This document shows, one piece after another, positions 57,493-64,000 of a DNA stretch of 64,000 bases. The notes beneath the pieces are model-generated. The model was not told the origin of the DNA. It saw only the letters and a list, made by a program, of their open reading frames with translations, and did not search any database. Source of the DNA: Brassica napus (Eukaryota > Streptophyta > Magnoliopsida > Brassicales > Brassicaceae); the NCBI RefSeq assembly GCF_020379485.1, contig NC_063445.1, positions 50,803,422-50,867,421 on the forward strand. Reading direction: 5' to 3'. How positions within the stretch are numbered: the stretch's first letter is position 1; each line of letters opens with the position of its first letter. The translations under genes and the position numbers were made by a program.

Positions 57493-57912
57493 TCTGAATT
57501 CGCGAGAATTGAAGATCACCTGATTTGTAAATGGCATAACGGTCACATATGAACTCCGTTTGATCTGATTCTTCTTTGAGGAGCTCCATAATTGAGTTGA
57601 GAACATTATACATGTGATTTCATGCGTAGAAGCCTCGTGGTTTGGAAGATTTGAGTCAAGCAATAAACATATATCTTTACTGCTTCTCATGATCAAGCCA
57701 TGTATGTCTGTTTTGCCCGGTGCGCTACCCAAGGGAACATCATTCCCTCCCTCTTTAAAAGGATTTGACCTCAAATCTATTTTACCTGTATCAAAAGGAA
57801 ATGAATCAGGTAAAAAGAATCTAAAGAACATGTAAAATATAGTGAAGGAAAATTTTGGAAAGAAACCTCCTTGGAGTTTTAAAGTTGTTTTCCTAAGTAC
57901 TTTCATCTCCAA
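57313..57912 (-). CDS. C-terminal part of the LTR-element protein (DLRSNPFKEGG type), running into the 3' LTR
   Basis: A frame of 199 codons contains KIDLRSNPFKEGGNDVP near residues 43-60, like DLRTNSFKGGGDD in the 9.3-kb element. After about codon 140 it enters the 3' LTR, whose copy at 60,390-60,668 keeps the same reading frame (MANLLSDEPTTNSIM...). Function unknown; no enzyme motif. Confidence 0.5.
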   Translation of the reverse strand: MEMKVLRKTTLKLQGGFFPKFSFTIFYMFFRFFLPDSFPFDTGKIDLRSNPFKEGGNDVPLGSAPGKTDIHGLIMRSSKDICLLLDSNLPNHEASTHEITCIMFSTQLWSSSKKNQIKRSSYVTVMPFTNQVIFNSREFRPPEKLEMANLLSDEPTTNSIMLKVIIHVLNVQESLGLDGLQKKKSKTDLFGPIGETDKN

Positions 57913-59024
57913 ATCTCTAACTTATAAGCACGATCTCTGCTTCTGTTTCTGACACCTCTTGGAGACTGATCCTGTTTATCATGGACACTCAAAACAAACA
58001 TTAAAATACTAGGATCATATGTGCAAGACAAGTACTTGTTTAGATCAGAAACCAAAGTTTCTTTCCCTAGAACATGTAGCACACGTTTCAGATCATCATG
58101 AAGCCTATCAAAGTAAGTGTTGTACACCAGAATGGTGTGAGGGCACGTGATAGCACAATTACTAAAGAACAAATTCAAAACATGCGCAAGTTTCTCAGAT
58201 TTAGAACACAAGAGATCATTTTCAAACCGAGAATTACTTATCCAAGGATCAGCACTTTTATCAAAGAAGGTGTTGTAAATCAGAATGCTTTCAAGGCATG
58301 AAATATCATAGGACATTTTCAAAACGTGCCTAACATGATCAAAATTAGAATACAAAAGTTCAAGATCATATTTCAAAACAGAATCACAACAAAAATCAGT
58401 TTTACCTCTAAGTGATTTTTGTTCCAGCAAAGTCTTAACTATAAATTCGTCCAAGGCACAAGTGGATGCAAACAAGTTACCATTGATCAGTGCATATCTA
58501 TAACAACTCAGATTAAAGCTATTTTCTTTGAAGACAAATGAATCAAATGAATTTCTAGCACAAAAATCAGGCTGTTGCAAATCAAGCTCAAGAGACTCTT
58601 CAAAATGATCAAAACCTTTGCTATGTTTCAAGAACTGATTTAAACTCAAAACAAATCCAGAATTGATGCCATTGTCATGTTGAAAAATTTTTTGATCAAA
58701 AAGTTCATCAGGTTCAAACACTTTAAAAGAATTAAACATGTTTTCAAAAACAGAATCTGAAACACGAATATCTTTAACCTTGTCAAAACTAAAACATTTC
58801 ACATTTTGAGAACTGATCTTAACACACGTTTCAGAGAGAAAATTAACCAAATCAATTTTCTCACAGTGCTCTTGAATGTATGTGGTCAAAGGCGTTGGAG
58901 TTGTGCCTGGATCAAAGCAAAGATGATTCTCCATGTTGATGGATGTCATGCTTGGTGTTTTCTCATCAAAGGTAGGACCAAGTTCGTCTTTCTCATCAAA
59001 GATGGGACCTAGGCCATCGTCCAA
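57903..59024 (-). CDS. Gag-like internal protein of the non-autonomous LTR element
   Basis: There are 373 codons, beginning MDDGLGPIFDEKDELGPTFD. The body carries imperfect repeats of a module with ESILIYNTFFDKS..., SEKLAHVLNLFFSNC and TILVYNTYFDRLHDDLKRVL. The upstream DNA to 59,455 continues in related frames (for example FCDNLVEGVVKAIKD) but with stops, so the real protein was longer. No zinc knuckle, protease or polymerase motif is visible. The repeated LGPIFDE motif ties it to the element at 9.3-11.4 kb. I regard it as the structural or spacer protein of a family that borrows enzymes from a relative. Confidence 0.55.
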   Translation of the reverse strand: MDDGLGPIFDEKDELGPTFDEKTPSMTSINMENHLCFDPGTTPTPLTTYIQEHCEKIDLVNFLSETCVKISSQNVKCFSFDKVKDIRVSDSVFENMFNSFKVFEPDELFDQKIFQHDNGINSGFVLSLNQFLKHSKGFDHFEESLELDLQQPDFCARNSFDSFVFKENSFNLSCYRYALINGNLFASTCALDEFIVKTLLEQKSLRGKTDFCCDSVLKYDLELLYSNFDHVRHVLKMSYDISCLESILIYNTFFDKSADPWISNSRFENDLLCSKSEKLAHVLNLFFSNCAITCPHTILVYNTYFDRLHDDLKRVLHVLGKETLVSDLNKYLSCTYDPSILMFVLSVHDKQDQSPRGVRNRSRDRAYKLEIWR

Positions 59025-59780
59025 CGGTCTCCTAGTATCAAGAAGCGGTCCTTGATGTGGGTAGTCGAATGGTTTTTCGTCAAAATCCTGTCAAAATAGA
59101 ACAAGACTACTCGGATGCTCCTGTTGCAAAAAATGTTAGTTCTGCAATAGTCTGTTCTTTATCAAACATAAAATCAGGTTCTAGAAAAGGAAGATCACAA
59201 TTATCCTCACAAATCATCAAACTTTCAATAAGCTCTTCATCTTATTCATCAAAAATTGGTAAAGAATCCGAAAAATCTTTTAGATCTTCAAGGTTGTTTT
59301 CAGATTTACCTTTGGGTTTTTCATTGATGAATAAGGATGGCTTAGCTACATGTGCACGTGTGGTTGTGCTCTTCTTTTGGATCTTACTAACGTCCTTGAT
59401 GGCTTTCACCACACCCTCCACAAGGTTGTCACAAAACTCCTGGAGTTCAAACTAACTGAAAAGCGTTCTTTGGTCAGCTTCAAACATCTTAACCTGAAAA
59501 TTCTTAGCACAAAAGGTTAAGAGATAAAAAAAAATCCTCACACTCTCAAGTGTTTATCCTCATCCACACAAGTGTTTTTCTCGGATTTTGGTGGCCACAC
59601 AAGAGTTTCCTCTCAAAGTTCTAAGAGAACAAATCAAGTAACCCAATGGAATCTCCAAGCAACACGGGATGAACACAAGGTAGAAAGATAAGAGAACTGA
59701 TTTGTGAAATCCGTATTAACCACTCCAAGGCTGGATTTCTCCTCAGCCAGCATGATTTCTCTTCCACCACCTAGCCAACA

Positions 59781-59811
<31 letters not shown>

Positions 59812-59935
59812 GGTAGATCTTTTTTTTTATAGAAGAATGGCGATAGGTAAGGTAGTGGCCAGAATTTAAGATAGACAGAAGAAGAAGTGTTTAGAAAATG
59901 AAAGATGAGAAGATGGATAGATAGTACTGGTTGAG
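59025..59935 (-). other. 5' internal part of the LTR element, decayed
   Basis: It holds broken upstream gag-like coding (59,057-59,455, minus) and non-coding leader. A T run lies at 59,788-59,811, and an imperfect GTGTTTATCCTCATCCACAC-type doublet near 59,549-59,580. Confidence 0.4.
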
Positions 59936-59937
59936 TC

Positions 59938-59950
59938 GCTTTGATACCAC
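59938..59950 (-). other. Primer-binding site (tRNA-iMet type)
   Basis: On the minus strand TGGTATCAAAGC follows the 5' LTR end, one base different from the usual TGGTATCAGAGC. Confidence 0.8.
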
Positions 59951-59951
59951 T

Positions 59952-60687
59952 TTATACGCCCTAAATTAGGAAAGGATCACTCAATCGGACTAAAGGGATA
60001 TGAACTCGCCAAAAGGGAGAACTTATGGATTGAACGGTGACACAATGGGTTGCGGATGGCCCAATGATACTACCAGACTTCAGTTGGTGCTTGATATGAC
60101 TCACAAGTCCACCAAAAGAAGAATTTCTATACATTGCCTGATATGACGCACGGGTCCAACGAAATAGAGATTTGTTTACTCGGAGATAACCTCACCAAGA
60201 AACGAAAAGTGTTCTAAAAAGAACAAAGAGATAAACTCAAATAAAAGGGAAAAATGAATGCTTTATTTTGTGGCTCATAGGCCCTATTTAGAGGATTACA
60301 AGTTGTATAAATCCAAAGAAGAATGTGCTAAAAACAAGGCATTGAAAATATAAACAAAGACTTGACTAAATAAAGTCTTTGACTGAAACTTAGACTGCCT
60401 CTTGATATAGCCACGAACAGGACTTTGAAAAGTGAAGAATATGCTCCTGATATGGGCCAAGACATGTCTCTTTAAAGCCTGGTCGAAATCCATCTTTTTT
60501 CCTTAGCCAATTTTTATCGGTTTCTCCAATTGGCCCAAACAAGTCTGTTTTTGATTCTTTTTTTTGTAAACCATCAAGCCCAAGACTTTCTTGAACATTT
60601 AGAACATGAATAATCACCTTTGGCATGATTGAATTGGTCGTTGGTTCATCAGAAAGAAGGTTAGCCATTTCCAGCTTCTCGGGTGGT
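59952..60687 (-). repeat. 5' LTR
   Basis: It pairs with 56,759-57,492. Its first bases on the plus strand are TTATACGCCC, where the partner has TGATACGCCC, so the terminal CA of the LTR is mutated. Confidence 0.8.
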
Positions 60688-61560
60688 TTTGATATTTGGA
60701 GTTTTCAAGGCTCCTAAGACAAATGTTATAGTATAAATGATTGTCGAACCAATTCTAAGGGATTTCAAGCACTGAGAATGCAAGTACTTACTTAATCTAA
60801 GTGCAACCGATGATTTTAAAGGTTTTCTAAACTAATGATTATTACTAATGCAGTTTCAGAATAATAAAAACGGTAAATGAGTTGACTTTCTTAACTAAGG
60901 AAATGAGAACTCATGGGCATAGGAATTAGACCTTGGGTGATCAAGTTGCGAACTAAGGATGACAAACGTACAATCAAACTATCAATCTTAAGCTTAGACA
61001 CGATTCTAAACAAGCTCTATGTCTAGATGAATGTTCATTTACTAACACATTTCAAACAACAAATGTCTTCGGTTGAATAATATGGAAGCAATCTTTACTA
61101 ACAGGTCTAAGGGTATCTTAGCACTTCTAACAACAAATGTATTTGGCAAAATATGCTAAAAGCTTAGAAGAGTTGTTTCAGGCATTTCATCGAACACCTT
61201 TTGGGTGGGAAATGCCTAAAGATCAACTTTTGAGAAGCTAACTCAGAAGATGCATTACGATTACTCTACTAGGAAGGTTTTGGAATGATCTACTCTAAAA
61301 CATCATAGCTCTAACCTAATCACCCTTAATCTTCCTAACCCATGAATTCAAATGGTGATTACTCACTACTCTTCATGATTCCTCTTAAACCCATTTTGGA
61401 TTTCAGATTAATCATACAGAGGAATACAACAACGAATTGGAAAACACAGAATTACAATAACTAGATGAACAAAGATGATTCAAGAGATGAACTTTCCAAA
61501 GGTTTTTTCTTAGAACAAAGATAATATGTCTGGTGGTTGCCAAAAGTACTTAAAACATAG
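60688..61560. other. Unassigned retroelement-like non-coding region
   Basis: No open frame. The phrase ATTGTCGAACCAATTCTAAG and the following text resemble the non-coding stretch often found beside Athila-type Gypsy genes in plants, but I could not pair an LTR. Confidence 0.35.
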
Positions 61561-61629
61561 GTTTTCAGAAGTAAAAACGTGCATAATGAAATGACCAAAA
61601 GGCCCTTGAGTAGAAATGAATTCGAGCAA

Positions 61630-61930
61630 ACAGAAGGCGCACAGCGACCTCCAGTAGTCGCTCCAGGAGGTCGCTCCAGGCTTCGGGAGCGACCTGGAGG
61701 GGTCGCTGCGAGACGTCGCTCTGGGTCGCTCTTCGCGAGCGACCTCGCTGTGTCGCTCCGGTCACGTCGCTCCAGGTCGCTCTTCGCGAGCGACCTCGCT
61801 GTGGCACTCCGGTCACGTCACTCCGGGTGATGGAGACGCGAGCGACATCGGGGTGTCGCTCTGCCTAAGTCGCTCAGAAAGGGTGTCACAGCGGCTTCAC
61901 GGTGTCGCTCCGGTGAGGTTGCTCCCATGC
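61630..61930. repeat. GC-rich GAGCGAC/GTCGCTC repeats
   Basis: Many copies of GTCGCTC and GAGCGACC, including the near-identical blocks GTCGCTCTTCGCGAGCGACC (around 61,730 and 61,782). The motif set forms small hairpins because it is self-complementary. It lies at the end of the Gypsy gag-like frame. Confidence 0.85.
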
Positions 61931-62263
61931 ACTGCTCGTCCAATAGAGCTTTGTACTTCTCTAGCAGCTGCCTCTTGAATCTACTAGGGAATGGTAGTTT
62001 GGGTTCATGGGGAGGAGGAACAAAAGAATTCTCACTTGCTGGAGCAACAACTTCACCATCTTTCACTGTTTTCTTCTCTTCCCCAACCTTTCCTTTACCT
62101 TTCGCTTCCACAATCTTCTCCGATATTTCATCATTGATTTTCTCATCAACAATCACCACTTCATCATCTATGTTGATGGCAACCCCCTCACCTTGTTTCT
62201 TAGCATCCTTGGTGAGAGCTTTCTGAGGTAACTCCTTACCACTCCTGAGGGTGATAGCTTTCA
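61931..62263 (-). pseudogene. Gypsy (Athila-like) gag-protease linker fragment
   Basis: Minus-strand reading: MKAITLRSGKELPQKALTKD, a Lys/Glu/Val-rich linker, then FVPPPHEPKLPFPSRFKRQL and LLEKYKALLDEQ. This is the standard linker between gag and protease in Athila-type elements. It is joined upstream to a piece of RT (see 62,264-62,467) instead of gag, and downstream to GC-rich repeats instead of protease. Confidence 0.8.
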
Positions 62264-62467
62264 TCCTTGTCATTTTTAATCACAGTTATACCACCTTTTT
62301 TTGGCACAACATGCACATGAGATACCCATTTAGAATCTGAGATAGAGTAGATAACACCAGCATCTAAGAGTTTAAGAATCTCTTTCTTTACAACATCCTT
62401 CAGGTTAGGATTTAACCTTCTTTGATGCTCGATAGAAGTCATTGATTCATTCTCAAGATGTATCCTA
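62264..62467 (-). pseudogene. Gypsy RT N-terminal piece, misplaced
   Basis: Minus-strand reading: RIHLENESMTSIEHQRRLNP, LKDVVKKEILKLLDAGVIYS, then HVHVVPKKGGITVIKNDKDE. This normally lies directly upstream of the RT core that is found at 63,018-63,992. Here it follows the start of integrase and precedes the gag linker. Its last 77 bases are repeated at 63,925-64,000. Confidence 0.85.
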
Positions 62468-63017
62468 TGACACTGTGTAAGGATCCCCTCAATTTCCTCA
62501 TTAGCAACCACTCTCCTATAAAGTTGATCTTTGTAGAGAATGTAGAGGTAGGGCTCATCCCAGAAAGTATCTCTTCACATCCTTGTAAAACTTCTTCTTG
62601 GCATAACCCACAAGATTCAAAGGCTCTTTTCCTGTAGCTAGGTAATTCACCAAATCAGCATACCAAGGTTCTTTCTCTTCTGTTGCCTTGACTTCTTCAA
62701 GCTTCCTTCCAGTCTCACAAACTGCTATCACTGCTCCAATAGCCATGATCTGTTCCTCAGGGAGTCCTTCATCAATGGGAATGCCACACTCCACTCTCAG
62801 TCTGGACAAGTGATCAGCTACACCATTTTCAACTCCTGGCTTGTCCTTGATCTCTAAATCAAACTCTTGCAGCAAAAGAATCCATCTCAAGAGCCTGGGC
62901 TTTGCATCCTTCTTCGCCAAAAAGGTGTCTCAACGCAGCATGATCTGTGTAGACATTGAATTTAGATCCCACCAAGTAGCTCTTGAACTTCTCAAAGGCA
63001 AAAACAATGGCTAGCAT
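62468..63017 (-). pseudogene. Gypsy RNase H end and integrase start, frameshifted
   Basis: Reading on from the [35 protein letters not shown] (RNase H, 63,012-62,925), a frameshift, then [20 protein letters not shown] and [13 protein letters not shown]. After another frameshift near 62,556 comes [31 protein letters not shown] (start of integrase). It stops abruptly at the junction with the misplaced RT piece. Confidence 0.85.
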
Positions 63018-64000
63018 CTACTTCTCTGTTGTGGCATATCTCATCTGAGCATCATTCAGGGTTTGGCTCGCGTAGTAGATCACATGGGTCTTGCCATCTT
63101 TCTTCTGCCTCAAAACAGCTCCCACAACATAATCACTAACATCACACATGATCTCAAAGGGGAGATCCCAATTAGGTTGTTGGACAATTGGAGCACTGAT
63201 GAGTTCACCTTTCAGCTTCTTAAAGGCTTCTAGACACTCCACATCAAAGCTGAAGGTGGCTTCTTTGCACAGCAGCCTGGTCAATGGTCTAGTGATCATG
63301 GAGAAGTATTTTATAAATCTCATGTAAAACCCAGCATGACCAAGAAAACTTCGGATGTCTTTCACTGTCTTTGGTGGGGGCAAACCAACCATAACATCGA
63401 TTTTGGCCTTATCCACCTCAATCCTCTTCTTTGAAATCTTGTGCCCCAGCACAATCCCTTCTTTGACCATGAAGTGACACTTCTCCCAGTTCAGCACAAG
63501 GTTGGTGTCTTCACATCTCTGTAGGACCCTGCACAAATTTGACAAACAAGCAGAAAACAAAGATCCATAGACAGAGAAATCATCCATGAACACCTCCACA
63601 ACATCCTCAATCAGATCAAAAAAGATCGACATCATGCACCTTTGAAAGGTGGCTGGAGCATTACATAGACCAAATGGCATTCTTCGATATGCGAAGGTAC
63701 CATAAGGACATGTGAATGTTGTTTTCTCCTGATCATTGGGATGTATGGGGATCTGGAAGAATCCTGAATATCCATCAAGAAAACAATAGAATGGATGATT
63801 TACAAGTCTCTCAAGCATCTGATCAATAAATGGAAGTGGAAAATGATCCTTTCTAGATGCAGAGTTCAGTTTACGGTAATCAATACACATCCTATGCCCA
63901 GTGACTGTTCTTGTTGGTATCAATTCATCCTTGTCATTTTTAATCACAGTTATACCACCTTTTTTGGCACAACATGCACAAGAGATACCCATTTAGAATC
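63015..64000 (-). pseudogene. Gypsy (Athila-like) reverse transcriptase, runs off the window
   Basis: A continuous frame of 324 codons (63,992-63,018) is closed by TAG. It carries RT blocks GHRMCIDYRKLNSASRKDHF, YGTFAYRRMPFGLCNAPATF and the catalytic VFMDDFSVYG. RT-end residues (GLPPPKTVKDIRSFLGHAGF, RRFI-type FYMRFIKYFS) follow, then the start of RNase H (CDVSDYVVGAVLRQ, YYASQTLNDAQ). The frame lacks the usual upstream part, cut by the window end. Family: Ty3/Gypsy, Athila/Tat-type. Confidence 0.92.

Larger units (their letters stand above)
56759..60687 (-). mobile_element. Non-autonomous LTR retrotransposon, minus strand
   Basis: Two long direct repeats bracket the element: 56,759-57,492 (3' LTR in element sense) and 59,952-60,687 (5' LTR), about 735 bp each and very similar. 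The LTR end reads TGATACGCCC on the plus strand (GGGCGTATCA in element sense), as in the element at 9.3 kb. A primer-binding site for tRNA-iMet lies at 59,938-59,950. The interior codes for a gag-like protein only, and no RT, RNase H or integrase is seen. Target-site duplication not identified. Confidence 0.85.

Noticed and set aside
56754..60700. 5-bp target-site duplication of the LTR element (GTTTG / GTTTT)
   Set aside because: The right LTR border is not sharply defined and the match is imperfect.
61579..61830. Arg/Ser-rich frames on both strands
   Set aside because: Self-complementary GAGCGAC repeat read in several frames.
1..64000. tRNA, rRNA or microRNA genes
   Set aside because: I saw no cloverleaf-like gene or rRNA segment; the tRNA-like words are LTR primer-binding sites.

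Overview
The window looks like nuclear DNA of a crucifer (Brassicaceae, most like Brassica/Raphanus). It has intron-rich genes with GT-AG introns, AT-rich spacers, LINE, Copia, Gypsy, Harbinger and Mutator-like (MULE) relics, and four host genes whose nearest relatives I recognise from Arabidopsis thaliana. All host genes lie on the minus strand: a BAR-domain/hydroxyproline-rich protein (At2g33490/At5g41100/At3g26910 family, 26.9-29.6 kb), a double-stranded-RNA-binding protein most like DRB5 (42.4-43.7 kb), a DHHC protein S-acyltransferase (44.8-47.0 kb) and a CDG1-like receptor-like cytoplasmic kinase (50.3-52.2 kb). From memory, the same order of families occurs at A. thaliana At3g26910-At3g26940 and, in part, at At5g41060-At5g41100. 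This is therefore a conserved gene block invaded by transposons.

Layout. 1-5.1 kb: a GTGTACAT-rich element, broken by a PIF/Harbinger relic that is itself broken by a 5'-truncated LINE. 5.1-9 kb: a large foldback (6,386-7,467) and a second GTGTACAT-rich element. 9.3-11.4 kb: a non-autonomous LTR element. 11,885-25,703: a 13.8-kb autonomous-type MULE with a perfect 9-bp target-site duplication. 26.9-29.6 kb: the BAR gene. 30.6-31.1 kb: a LINE relic. 31,126-36,952: a second, decayed MULE with 9-bp flanking repeats and a multi-exon repeat array. 37-42 kb: AT-rich spacer. 42.4-52.2 kb: three host genes. 54.6-56.3 kb: a Copia pol relic. 56.8-60.7 kb: a non-autonomous LTR element related to the one at 9.3 kb. 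60.7-64 kb: a scrambled Gypsy (Athila-like) fragment that runs off the window.

The most interesting object is the 13.8-kb MULE. On the plus strand it carries a mudrA transposase (PB1-like N-terminus, DDE/MULE core, SWIM finger and a zinc knuckle on a separate exon), two GRF-type zinc-finger genes (one decayed) and an acidic gag-like gene. On the minus strand it carries an F-box gene and a seven-exon DUF1985 plus Ulp1-protease gene whose introns I could place in phase. Between these lie a 17-bp minisatellite (23 copies of AATACT in about 0.8 kb) and, in an intron of the DUF1985/Ulp1 gene, a 72-73-bp tandem repeat. Both share the core CAGTATTC/AGTATTC. This recalls the sequence-specific anti-silencing proteins (VANC) of Arabidopsis VANDAL MULEs and their short repeated target motifs, so I propose that this element carries such a protein-target pair. 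The transposase and the Ulp1 gene each carry one apparent single-base frameshift in a G-rich run, which may be decay or assembly error.
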